A DNA stretch of 64,000 bases from Castor canadensis (taxonomy: Eukaryota; Chordata; Mammalia; Rodentia; Castoridae): assembly GCF_047511655.1 (NCBI RefSeq), contig NC_133405.1, positions 91,547,046 through 91,611,045 on the forward strand, given 5' to 3'. Below the pieces are notes generated by a model, which worked only from the letters and a program-made list of their open reading frames with translations, searched no databases and was not told the origin of the DNA. Of the stretch, positions 11,865 through 23,084 are shown one piece after another. The first letter of the stretch is position 1. Every line of letters starts with the position of its first letter. The translations under genes were made by a program, and so were the position numbers.

Positions 11865-14130
11865 ATCATTGCCATTTTAAAAATCATTACGGCACAGTGA
11901 TTGGACAAAGTGAGATCTTCCATTGTGCTAGCTCCTCCCTACATGCATATAGTGTACTTCGATCATTTTCACCGCTCTGTTACTCTTTCTTATACCTCCT
12001 CCCACTTTCCACTCCCACATCTCTATTAGGCCTCTTTTCACTTTCATGTCCTTTTTCTTCCCTAGATTCCACATATGAGAGAAAGCATGTGATCCATGTC
12101 TTTGAGAGACTTGCTTATTTTACTTAACACGATGATCTCTTATGTCATCCATTTTCCTGCAATTGATGTTATTTCATTCCTTTTGCTGGTTGAGTAAAGT
12201 TTCATTTACTTTTCTAGTCACCTGTTGATGAGCACCTATGCTGATTCCATAAATTAGCTATTCGAATAGTACAGTGATAAATATTGATATTCAGGTATTT
12301 CTATAGTAAGCCTACTTTCATTCGTTGGGATACTATCCACAAGTATCCAAGTATCCAAGGCTGGATGCTGTGGAAGTTCTATTTTTAGCATTGTGAGAAA
12401 TTCCATAATGATTTACATACTGGCTGGAGCAATTTACATTTCAGCCATCAGTGAATAGGGGTTCCTTTTTCTCCTCATCTTCACCAACATATGTTGTTTC
12501 TATTTTCTTGTTGATAGCCATTCTAACCTGGGTGTGAGAGAATGACAATGTCATTTTGATTTGCATTTTCCTGACAGATAATGATGTTGAACATTTGCTC
12601 TTGTATTTATTGGTTGTTTAAACTTCTTCATTAAAAAGTGTGCTCAGTTCGATAGCCCATTTGTTGATTGGACTATTTGTTCTTCCGTTGTTTAACTTTT
12701 TGTATCCTTGATATATTCTTTATAATGATCTCCCATTGCATGAATGACTGGCCAAGATAATTTTTCCAATTTGTACACTGTGACATCATTCTGTTGATTG
12801 CTTTATTTTTTTGCAGTGCAGAATCTTTTTTAACATAATGCAATCCTATTTGTCAGTTCTTGCTATTATTTCCTAAGCTATTGGAATCCTAATAAGAAAA
12901 TAATGGCCTGTCCTAGATCTTGAAGGGCTTTGCTGTAATAGTCTCACAGTTACAGGTCTTACAGTAATTTCTTTCATCCATCTCTATGAGAATGAAAATA
13001 CGCATCAATTCTTCTGCATGAGGATATGCAGTTATCGCAGCACCACTTTTATTGACTGCTAAGATTTGAGAGCTCTTTCTCTCACGCAACTACCACTTGT
13101 TAAAGAGACTGTCTATTATCTGGGTGCCAATGGTTCATGTTTTTAATCTTATCTATTTGGGAGGCTGAGATCTGGCCAGTCTGCTCAAAAAGTTAGCGAG
13201 CTGCAATCTCAACCAGTATCTCAACCAATAGCTGGCTGGATGGCATGCACCTGTCATCCTAAGCTACTTGGGAGGCAGAGATGAGGAGGATGGTGGTTCC
13301 AGGCTATCTGGGCAAAACTGTTTGCCAGACCTCATCTCAATGCAAAAAATTACCATCAAGGTAGCATTCATCTGGCACCCAGCATCAGGGAGAAGCATAA
13401 AATAGGAGGACTGCAGTCCAGGCCAACCTGGACAAAAAGCATGACTCTGTCCCCAAAATAAATAGATCAAAATGGATGGAGGTGTGGCTCATGCAACAGA
13501 GTGCCTGCCTAGGAAGTTTGAAGCCCTGAGTTCAAGCCCCAGTACCATCAAAGAAAAAGCTGTCCATTTTCCGATGTATGTTTAGGGCACCTTTGTCAAG
13601 AGTCAGAGGGTTACAGCTTCTTCCACTTATTTCTGTACCTTCCATTCTATTCCCTTAGCAACTTTTTTTCTTTTTGAGCCACTACTATGCTGTTTTTGTA
13701 ATATGGCTCTCTAATGTAATTCAAAGTCAGGTACACTGGAGGTGGTAACTTTAGTATTGGCCATTCTGCTCAGGATTGCTTGGCTGTTTGGGGTCTTTTG
13801 TATTTCCATATAAATTTCAGGGTTAGAATATTTGTATTTCTGATGGGTATCATTGGAATTGTGAGGAATTTCTTTGAATTGGTAGATCGCTTTTGGTAAT
13901 ATGACCATTTGACAGTATTAGCTCTGCTGATTCTAGCACTTTGATCTCTCAGATGAACTTCAGAATCATCTAGACAAAAAATTGTCAAGATGCTAATTTG
14001 TGTTTTAGTTATCTTACCTATTAATGTAAGGAGAATGGAGATCTTTCTACCTTAGGCCAAATGAATCCAAGGAAAAGTTCACTCCCATTTCTTAGAGTCT
14101 TCTTAAATATTTCTCAGAAGAATATTGTTG
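11865..14130 (-). mobile_element. Old LINE-1, 3' part (ORF2 C-terminal region and 3' UTR), interrupted by SINEs
   Basis: On the minus strand, the blocks at 12380-13060 and 13570-14000 translate into LINE-1 ORF2 C-terminal text. For example, 13711-13908 includes IYMEIQKTPNSQ. The 3' UTR lies toward 11870. A composite SINE sits inside at 13121-13558. Many stops and frameshifts mark an old copy. It is 5' truncated. Confidence 0.8.
13121..13558 (+). repeat. Composite SINE: two B1/7SL-like monomers followed by an ID-like unit
   Basis: Two successive 7SL/B1-like monomers are visible. Each has an 'acttgggaggcagag'-type block and a 'gaccccatctcaa'-type end, near 13160-13220 and 13240-13360. A third partial unit follows, ending near 13460. 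An ID-like tRNA unit, 'gtggctcatgcaacagagtg ... ttcaagccccagtacc', runs to 13545. The whole lies within a LINE-1. Confidence 0.7.
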
Positions 14131-14396
14131 CTAGTATTGTTTTCTCCCCAGTGGTTTTCACATTCATATTAAATTGGTTCCCTAGACAGAATGTAGCAGA
14201 GTGCATAAGCATTTCCCCCAGTCCATATAACATATGATATGAAATTTATTCTTGTTATTAATTGATCTGTCCTGTGTCGGTAATGAGTCATATACTTTTC
14301 AGAAAAGAAGAATATCAACATTAAGTATAAAACTTTAAGCTCCAACTCTCTGACAGCATCAAATAACATGAGTTGAGAAGTCAAAAAATCAGGGGT
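14131..14396. other. Continuation of old LINE-1-like text, unassigned
   Basis: AT-rich, with no clear coding remnant. It may belong to the minus-strand LINE-1 on its left. Confidence 0.3.
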
Positions 14397-14594
14397 CAGC
14401 CAGGTGCCAGTGATTCACGCCTGTAATTAGCTACCCAGGGGGCAAGAGATCAGGAGGATCGCAGTTTGAAACCAGCCTGGGCAAATGGTTCACAAGACCC
14501 TATCTCAAAAACACCTGACACAAAAAGGCTGGAGGAATGGCTTAAGATGTAGGCCCAGAGTTCAAGCCCCAGTACCGCAAAAAGAAAAAAAAAA
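14397..14594 (+). repeat. Dimeric B1-like plus ID-like SINE
   Basis: A 7SL/B1-like left half (gattcacgcctgtaatt ... agaccctatctcaaaaa) joins an ID-like right half (ggaggaatggcttaagatg ... ttcaagccccagtaccgc). The copy ends in an A-rich tail at 14578-14594. This is the best preserved example of the dimer in the window. Confidence 0.85.
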
Positions 14595-15690
14595 TCAGGG
14601 GACATTTTTCTCATTTCAAATCTTACTCATCTATCCACTCTTTTTACAGTAGGGAGACGCCTGAAAATGAGAAATGTGCCAAAGGAGATAGCTGTATTTG
14701 AACACTTCCATGGTTGAATTGTAACGTGTATTTTTAAGTTTGATAAGTACTTTTAAAATAAGTACTAGAGTAACAGCAAATGTGTTACTTTGCCGTAACT
14801 CCAAGTAGAGGTCTTTTTATCTCATAGCCAAATAGACAAAGAAATCGTGGTAAGATTCATGATACTGAAAACGCATGTTTCTGGCGAAGTTTGCTTTCAC
14901 CACTGGATAGCCACAATGCTGACACTTAGGAAAATACCACAAGAAGTTAGATTGAGTGACAACTTTTGCTGGCACATTCCACTTACTATGTTTGTTCTTT
15001 TTCTCCCTAAAATAAATTTTTATTGGAACACATGGCCACACGGAATCATTGGCTATTTTCTCAAAACGATGGCAGAGTTGAATAGTTGTACTAAAGAAGA
15101 AATGCCGTGGAGTTCAAATCAGTTTGAACTGCTGCTTCCCACAGTGCAAATCTCAATGGTGCAGTACACCTTGAGAGCTTTTTTGTACTGCCTCACCTCT
15201 CTCCCCTCCTCTGCTCTCCACTGAGGACTTTGGAATTTATTCTCAGTCTATGTTTCTTGGTTCCTCTGGGATTCAAAGAGCACACTTAAGACTGAGACCA
15301 ATTGAACTTATGCCTGCCTTAGACTGAATCTCTCCCTATCCCAATTCACCTTACGGAAAGGGACATGACTAAGGAAGTATCTATACAGAGAGGTAGACTG
15401 GCTGCTTTAAAAATATCAACATACTCCTTAGGATTTACACAAGATCAAGAAGTCTCCTACATATGGCCAAGAATAATCTCAAAATATATATTCAGCATAC
15501 GATTCAGAATTACTTAGAATTGGAAGAACCTGAAAATTTACACTCCTATGGAAAAGAGATCCAAGATACAATACCAGGAAGACAGGATGTTGAGATTGTC
15601 TAGTGGCATCTTTAAAGCCATTATTATGAAAGTATTCCAAGTAACAATCACAATTATGTTGAAACAAATATAAGAATAGATTTTTTTCAG
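14595..15690. other. Anonymous sequence
   Basis: A 125-codon open frame at 14847-15224 overlaps a 74-codon frame on the other strand and shows no domain I recognise. I regard it as chance. Confidence 0.4.
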
Positions 15691-15696
15691 TGTGCA

Positions 15697-15738
15697 TACA
15701 CACACACACACACACACACACTCTCTCTCTCTCTCTCT
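15697..15738. repeat. Compound microsatellite (AC)n(TC)n
   Basis: About 24 bases of AC/CA dinucleotides at 15697-15720 run into about 18 bases of CT dinucleotides. A shorter CACACA run follows near 15751-15762. Confidence 0.95.
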
Positions 15739-15856
15739 TTTTCTGTCTCTCACACATACACACTTATGAGGAAAGCCCCAAGCGGAAATTATAGAAAGGA
15801 AAACTGTGATGATCATTATATCATTATATCTCTGGATGGGTTTCAAAAAGAGAATG

Positions 15857-15921
15857 GAGGCTGGTAGGGTGACTCAAGTCCTAGAGTGCAGGACTAGGGG
15901 ACTGGAGGTCCAGAGTTCAAA
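15857..15921 (+). repeat. ID-like SINE, partial
   Basis: 'aggctggtagggtgactcaa' followed by a 'ggtccagagttcaaa' end. A diverged tRNA-derived unit without a clear A tail. Confidence 0.6.
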
Positions 15922-16199
15922 AAGAGAATGGAGACAAATGGCAGCGAAGGTGACATTAGATCAATAGCAATTGGCAAATCTCAAAAACAGAAAAAGAAAT
16001 TGAAATGAAAATAAGAACTTTAAGAACCTACAAAAAGTTCCACTTGTTTATCATTCCTTTCATTGGAATCTCAGAAGGAGAGGGGGAAAGGATGTGATGA
16101 TCAAAACTAATGTTGAGAAGTGATGACAAGATGCCGATGAAATGACATTGCCTTCCATTCTTTCTCATGGATACATCCTATTAAATTGCTATTCTCATT

Positions 16200-17085
16200 C
16201 CTAATTCCCTGCAGAACTGCTAAGAAAGTGAGTGTGGTGGCAAAGTAGTTTAGATTCCATCAAGAGCCCAGGAGGACAATAGTAACTGTGGGCAAAATGG
16301 ATCCAGGGAGCATGGGCACAGAATTTCTGTGGAGAAACCAGCAAGAAAAACAACAGGCAGTAGACCTTCCTAAATACCAACCCCCATGGAATCAAGAGAT
16401 AGAGCCCTCAGGTGGGTGAGGCACTGCCACCAGCCACAGCCCCACTTAAGGAACCATGGTGGTGTACACCTTAGCAGTGAGACAGTAAACACAGCTTGGC
16501 AGCTTCCAACCCAGGTTAGGATGCACCAGTACAGACTATGACAACAACCTGTGAGTTAGCACAACCTGGAGAGAAGGAGAAACTACACGTTTTCTGAGAA
16601 CTCTTTGGGGGCTGGGGGTTGAGGGCCTGGACCTCAGGAGCTTACACCGGACAATACACTTAGATCTCCAAATCCTCAGCCTCTATGTTGGAAAGTGAGT
16701 ACAAAAAGACTTATCCAGAGTCAAGTCTCAAACCTGACTGCTATCTACTGGGTTGAAAGCCTTGGACTCTGAGGGAAAAAAAACTGGTGCTCAGGAGACC
16801 AGTTGAAAATTCTGGGTTTAAATATATATGTTTGATTTTGTCTCTGTTCGATTTGAAATGTTTTTATTTTTTGTTTGTTTGTATTGATTTTTTGTATATC
16901 GATTTGCACTCATTTTCTCATTTTTTTTCCTCCCTTCCATTATTCTGTAGTCATTATGTGAACCATGATAACTGCCTTTCAGTATTCAACCTTAAACTAT
17001 ATCTTTCCTTCCGTTCCATACTTTTCATTTCACCCTTCCCCATTTATACTTTCTTTCCTTCTACATTAGAATAGCTCTTGGGGCT
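16200..17085 (+). mobile_element. Possible LINE-1 5' UTR fragment
   Basis: The text around 16570-16800 (cttacaccggacaata, ggttgaaagccttgg) followed by a T-rich region at 16830-17070 resembles the sequence preceding LINE-1 ORF1 in 59600-60260. No ORF1 follows; an ID-like SINE begins at 17088. The assignment is by general resemblance only. Confidence 0.35.
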
Positions 17086-17087
17086 GG

Positions 17088-17158
17088 CAGTGTGGCTCAA
17101 GTGGTAGAGCGCCTGACTAGCAAGCATGAGGCCTTGAGTTCAAGCCCCACTACTATAT
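17088..17158 (+). repeat. ID-like SINE
   Basis: 'gctggcagtgtggctcaagt' with the A-box-like start and 'gagttcaagccccactac' B-box end. A single tRNA-derived unit with little 3' tail. Confidence 0.85.
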
Positions 17159-17569
17159 ATATGTGTCCACACGCACTGGACCTATTTTAGTTATTTCTCT
17201 TGTTATATATTTATCCTCCAGTATCCTGTGTACATTTTGTCCGCAAGAGTTTGTGCAAGACGGACAAAAATTTTTTTGTAGACACTCATTGTTATAAAAT
17301 TAGAGTGAAGCACATCAAATAGGAGTTAGTCAAGATGAAATCTTGAAAATTAATTCCATTTTATAAGTAGATTCATATAACCTCCCATCCCTTCTGTCTG
17401 TATCACTTAGTGTGCAGGCTGGAAATGCTCAACCACTGGTTGACTATTTGTTAAAATTGTCATATGGTATTACATCTTGCAATGTACACTGGCTGGAATT
17501 TTAACTATGTTTGCTTCCATGTTACCATCACGCATTCAATGTGCAAAATCATGCTTTCTCCTCAAGATA

Positions 17570-19867
17570 ATTTTTTTTCTTTAGGATATACTCGTGGTAC
17601 AAGGGATTTATTGTGATAGTTCTAAATAAGCTTATATTGTAATTGGTTAGCTCATCCCCATCATCTCTCCCCCTCAACTCCCTCCACACCCCACTTGAAG
17701 CAATTGTAAGAGGTTTCTTCATTCTATTTCATATAAGTATATGAAGTCCATCAACATATTCCCTCATCTTAATCTCCTTTGTGTACCCCTCTTCCTCCCA
17801 CAAGTACCCTCCCAATACACACTCTACTTATTTTACAGTCCTGTCTTTAGTTATTAATATTTAAGTCAAGGTTCAAGGGGGCTTCTCAATGTATCCACAT
17901 TGTGAGTATACTTTATTTTGGTCCATTCAACCACTTCCATTACTCTCCCTTACACATTTACCTATCCCCCCTTTGTTCAACAGCTTTCAATACATATCTT
18001 TTTATACTCTACCTTCACAGGTATTATGCTTTACAATATTGTTGATTATCTCTCATTCTCTTTTACTTTCTCTCCTTCCTTGAGCTCCGTAGAGTAGTTT
18101 CAGTATTACATGTTCTACATATGAGTTTGTATATGATCATGTTTGGTTTTGTGTATATATCTGTCTTTTGGATCTATCTTTCACATATGAGAGAAGACAT
18201 GTGGCCTTTTTCTTTCCAAGCCTGGCTTACTTCACTTAACATGGTATCCTCCAGTTGCATCCATTTACCTTCAAACTGCATGTTGTCATTATTCCTATGG
18301 CTAAGTAAAACTCCATTGTATATATATAGCACATTTTCTTGACCAATTCATCAGTTGTAGGGCATGTAGGTTTTTTCATAGCTTGGCTATCGTGAATAGT
18401 GCTGTGATGAACATTGGTGTACAGGTGTCCCTATTGTATCATGACTTAGGTTCTTTTTGCTACATGCCCAGGAGAAATATCACTGGATCATATGGCAGTT
18501 CTACCTTTTGCTTTTTGAGGAATCGCCATACTGCTTTCCATAATGTTTGTACGAATTTGCATTCCCACCAACAGTACATAAGGGTTCCTGTTTCGTCGCA
18601 TTGTCGCCAGCATGTGTTGCTGGTTTTGCCCTTGAATATGGCCATTCCAACTGGGGTGAGATGAAACCTAGGTGTTGTTTTGCTTTGCATCTCTTTTATA
18701 GCCAGGGAAGTTGAAGACTTCTTCGTGTACTTATTGGCCATTTGTACCTCTTCCTTTGAGACTTCTCTGTTTAATTCATGTCCCCATTTCTCCATTGGGA
18801 TGTTGATTCTTTGGGAGTTGAATTTTTTGAGTTCCCTGTAGATTCTGGATATTAGTCCTTTATCGGATAAGTAGTTGGCAAAGACTTTCTCCCATTCTGT
18901 GGGTAGTCTGTTGAATCTAGTGACTGTTCTTTTGCTGTGCAGAAGCTTTTTAGTTTGATGCAGTCCCATTTGCTCATTCTTTCTCTTAGATGCTGAGCCT
19001 TTTGAATTCTATTTAGGAAGTCGTTCCCTGTGTCTATCTGTTCCAGTGTTTTTCATACTGCTTCCTGGAATTGTTTCAAAGTTTCAGACATTATATTAAG
19101 GTTCTTGGTCCATGTTGAGTTGCTTTTGGTACAGGATGAGAGACATGAATCTAGTTCCAGTCTTCTACATGTGGATATACAGTTTTCTCAGCAACATTTG
19201 TTGAAGAGGCTGTCTTTTCTCCACCGTGTGTTTTGGCTCCTTTGTAGGAGTCAGTTGGCTGTAGCTGCATGGGTTTATGTCTGGGTCTTGTATTCCAATC
19301 CATTGGTCTTCATGTCTATTTTTGTTCCAACAAAATGCTGGGGGGGTTTCGTTGTTGTTGTGGCTCTGTAGTATTATTTGAAATCAAGAATTGTGATACC
19401 TCCAGCATTGGACTTTTTGGTCAGAATTTCTTTGGCTACTCCAGGTCTTTTGTGTTTCCATATGTATCTTAGGATTGATTTTTTCATCTCTGTGAAGAAT
19501 GTCATGAACACGGAGATTGCTGTTGGTAGTATGGCCATTTTCATAATGTTGATTCTACCAATCCACAAACATGGGCGATCTTTCCATCTTCTGATGTCTT
19601 CTTTGATTTCTCTTCAGTGACGTGTAGTTTTCATTGAAAAAGTCTTTGGTTTTCTTCATTAAATTTATTCCAAGGTACTTTATTCTTTTTGAGGCTATTG
19701 TAAGTTGGCATTTTTACCTGATTTCTCTCTCAATCTATTCATTGTTGTATAGGAAAGCTACTGATTTTTGTACATTAATTTTGTATCCTGCTACTTTGCC
19801 AAAAGAGGTTATGATTTCTAATAATATTTTTAGGGTCTCTTAAGTATATGATCATGTCACCTACAAA
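17570..19867 (-). mobile_element. LINE-1, 5'-truncated: ORF2 C-terminal half and 3' UTR
   Basis: Minus-strand translation gives the ORF2 C-terminal region. 18460-18969 carries HLTPVGMAIFKGKTSNTCWR and the conserved Trp/Cys block, and 19374-19568 carries the upstream part ([19 protein letters not shown]). The ORF2 terminus is near 18200, and the 3' UTR runs to about 17570. It is less decayed than the copy at 11.9-14.1 kb, with a 169-codon stretch still open. The 5' side ends abruptly at about 19867 against a plus-strand LINE-1 tail. Confidence 0.9.
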
Positions 19868-20028
19868 TAGATAAGGCCAAAATAGTTTCTGCCGGGTATC
19901 CAGGGGGTGGGGGGGAGAGGGAGGGGAAGGAGTGGGTGGTAAGGGAGGGGGTGGGGGCAGGGGGCAGAAATGACCAAAGTATTGTATGCACATATGAATA
20001 ATAAAAAAATAAATTAAAAAAAAACAAA
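19868..20028 (+). mobile_element. LINE-1 3' terminus with G-rich tract
   Basis: Begins 'agataaggccaaaatagttt', continues through a G-rich block at 19903-19965, and ends 'gtatgcacatatgaataata' with an A-rich tail. The same order of blocks is found at 46530-46650 and 52110-52215. The orientation is opposite to the LINE-1 on its left. Confidence 0.8.
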
Positions 20029-20624
20029 TATAGTAACTATTTATATAGCATTTACACTGTTAGATATTATAAGTAATCTAGAGATGACTTAAAGTATGTA
20101 GGAGAATGTGTGTAGGTTATATGCAAACACTATACCATTTTATTTAAGGCACTTGAGCATCTGTGGATTTTGTGTATGTGGGGAGTCGAGCAACCAATCC
20201 TTGTGGATGAGTGATGACTGTCGTTGTATACAAAGGTGATCTTTCTGCAAGTGCCATTTAAATAAAATATATAAATTATTTAAAAAAAAGAATACATATA
20301 AAATCTTTCCCACCATGCATTCCTTCAACATGCATATATTAAATGTCATTGTCACACACTGCTTGAAACACATTGAGAGGCAAAGTCTGTGCTTAGTATA
20401 TGATAAAGTCAAGAAGTTCAGAGTGTGCTCTGAAAGAAGCAGATTAAGTCAGATATGCAGGTAGACTGGAGCCTTAAAATCTTGGGGCCAACCTGCACTC
20501 CATCCCAACCTCCACATTCCCTGTTTCCATTCAGTCTCTTAAGCCTTTCAATGGTCACCCTTAGCATGCCTATCTGCCTCTCCATCCCCATGGCAACAGC
20601 CTTAAGGATCACTTTCATCCCTTT
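20029..20624. other. Anonymous AT-rich sequence
   Basis: No coding, RNA or clear repeat signature beyond short A/T runs. Confidence 0.4.
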
Positions 20625-20830
20625 TATTTCTTATTCTAATTGCTTCCTAAGTGGTCTGACAGGAGACTGTCTGCCCCTCTGTGAGGCTGCAGAAATTCAA
20701 GTCTGATCCTATCACTACCCTGCTTAATAAACCCGCGAATATATAATTTTGCGAAGGCACTGTGCCTCTTGCGTGCTCCTTGCTTTGCATTCCCATGTCA
20801 TCTTGTCACCTACCACTTTGGCCATGACAG
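20625..20830 (+). repeat. Ancient LINE-2 fragment
   Basis: 'caagtctgatcctatcacta' with 'ccctgctt' and a later 'cactgtgcctcttgcgtgct' block follow the order of the mammalian L2 3' region in forward orientation. The copy is strongly diverged. Confidence 0.5.
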
Positions 20831-21655
20831 TATTATCCAGGTCCTAGAGGAGCTTCCGAATTAATTAGGTGCACATAAAAGCCTTCTGCAAACAGGGCAT
20901 GCAAATGAATGAATGAACTGTGTAAGCTAAAACAGGAAAGGAGGGCTGGAGTCAGCTGATTCCTTGCAGAAATACACCCTGCCTTGCATGGTGTGAATGG
21001 AATAAAGACACTTTGCTTCCCAAGACCAAGAGGTAATAATTATAGGATGCAAGAACTGGTCGCCATTTTTTTAACCTCTGCTCATGCCCCAGCTCTTTCC
21101 CCTCACCTTTCTTCCGCTTTCCCTGCTTGCCTCCCATTCTCTCAGCCTGCCGATGGACACTGGCAAAGGCAGGAAGCCACACTTCCTCTGCAGGAGTCAG
21201 AGGGGACACTCTGGAAGTGGGGTAGGGCTAGGCGATTCGAGGGAAGCTCTCAGACTAGAGGCTGATGGGAAGGAAGTCCAGAGGGACAGAGGTGGGCGCC
21301 GTTAGCCTGGAAACTGCTGTGTGGGAACTAACCATGTAATGGCTACTGATGGCATTTTGTTGCCTGTGATAGGGACCACATTGTCAGAAGCCATGGAGGT
21401 GGCCCAGTGGCAGAGGCAGAGGTATCCTGGGGAGGACGCTGTGGTAGAATACAGGGGACCTATATGATAGAAGTGGTGGTGACAGCGGTAGGCGCAGTAT
21501 CAGCTGAAGCGACAAGTTCCCGCCTGCCTTCAGGTCTGTTGTAATCTGTACACACCCACTGTGTGAATCCCATCCCCTAGTCCCAACTCCTGACTGGACA
21601 CTACTACAAGGACAAAACAGTGGGCCTCACTGATATTCACAAGGTGTAGGAGGGA
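20831..21655. other. Anonymous sequence upstream of the MAGE-like pseudogene
   Basis: Moderate GC content with overlapping open frames of 73-93 codons on both strands. It might include decayed 5' sequence of the MAGE-like pseudogene, but I cannot align it to anything. Confidence 0.35.
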
Positions 21656-23075
21656 GTTGAGGTGCCTGCAGCAATGTACAGGGCCCGATGGCTTCACAAG
21701 GCCCAGGTGCTTCCGGGATATTTAGGGCCTCCCTTGGCCCAAGCACCTTGGGGATGCCAAACAACATGGAGTCATTGAGTCCTTACTTATTTTGCCCCAA
21801 CATCTTGAGGGGCACAAGCTGAGGTCCTAACATGTTGTGAAGGCTGAGTTCTTCACAAATATTGGGCACTTTATGGAGAAGCCCAACTGTCTGGAGGGGG
21901 TCCCACAGCTTGGCAGAGACCAAATACTTGGGGGGCACCAACCTCCTGGCAGGACCCTGGCGTCTGTTAGGATCCAAGTGTTTCATTAGGTGTGAACATT
22001 TGGCAAGGCCTGAGTACCGGGAAGGGTCCTAACCCCTCAGAGATCCAGAGCTCCTGGTGGGGTCCCAGCACCTGGCAAGCTCCCCAAAACTGGCAGGGCC
22101 CAAGCACCTGGTGAGGTGCAAGCATTTAGCGAAGCCCTAACACTCCCAGTGGCCGTGGTAATCCATGGGCCCAAAGCACATCGGAGACTCCTAGTACTAC
22201 GTGGGGTCCAAGCACTTCCTGGGGCTCAATTTCTTCAGGGTTCATGGCAACTCCCAAGGCTGCAGTGCCCCTCGTGACTGGAATAACTCTCTTGACTGGA
22301 GCACTTCTCAAGACCATAACACTCCTAGGAGACACAGTACCTCTGAGATTCCTAGCATTTCACAATGCTTAGCTGTGTCTGAGACTCCAAACCCCGCCTG
22401 TGCCCTAAGTACTTTGGAGACCCCCCAGGCATCTCAAGAGGCCCTAGCAACTGGGAAGCTCCCAGAACATACATGGATCCAAATACATCCACGGGCTCTA
22501 GCACTTCAAGGGACCCAAGTACATGTAAGCATTTAAATATATCAAGTGACTCTAGTACCTCAGAGGTTACCAGAACCTCTGAGATCTCAAGAACCTTGAA
22601 AGCTCAAATTACTTCAAAGGATCCCAGCACCTTGAAGGCCACAAGAGTATCTAAGGGCCTAAGGACCTCTGAGGCCCAAGAACTTTAAAGGCTCCCAGCA
22701 TAGAGCCTCCCAGCACGTCTGAGGACCAAAGCACCTTAAAGGCTCTGAGCACCTTGAATATTCCAAGCACTTCAGAGATAGTGAGTGCTTTAAAGGCCCT
22801 AGGCAACTCAGAGGTCCTGCCATCTTAAAAATCTCAAACACTTGCGAGGCCCCCACCACTTTAAAACCCTCTTCACCTCAGAGACCCCAAGCATGATAAA
22901 ACCTGGAGTACCTTGAAGGATCCAACCACCTTTAAGTTCCCCAGCACCTTGAATTTCCTCATCACATCTGAGTATCCAGGTACTCCAGAGTCCCCTGGAA
23001 TCTCAGAGGAACACAGCACTTCAGAGATCCCTAGGTCCTCAGAGGCCTCAAGCATCTCTCAGAATCAAAGAATCT
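21656..23075 (+). repeat. 18-nt tandem repeat array (hexapeptide PSTSEx-type), N-terminal part of the MAGE-like pseudogene
   Basis: The region keeps an 18-nt period over about 1.4 kb, roughly 75-80 units if continuous. Typical units are 'ggtcccagcacctggcaa' and 'ggcccaagcacctggtga'; later ones such as 'taccagaacctctgagat' show the same frame. In the best-preserved part (22540-22690) the translation reads as six-residue units: SSTSEV, TRTSEI, SRTLKA, PSTLKA, LRTSEA. Stops and a few indels interrupt it. Low-complexity Pro/Ser/Thr repeats upstream of the conserved domain are known in some MAGE proteins, such as MAGEE1 and MAGEC1, so this is best read as the decayed repeat region of the gene fragment that follows. 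Confidence 0.85.
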
Positions 23076-23084
23076 TAAAGAACT

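Noticed and set aside
19030..19371. 113-codon plus-strand frame as a gene
   Set aside because: It is the antisense of LINE-1 ORF2 text on the minus strand.
21656..23075. Satellite DNA interpretation of the 18-nt array
   Set aside because: The units translate in register to Ser/Thr-rich hexapeptides and lead directly into a MAGE-like domain, so a coding origin fits better.
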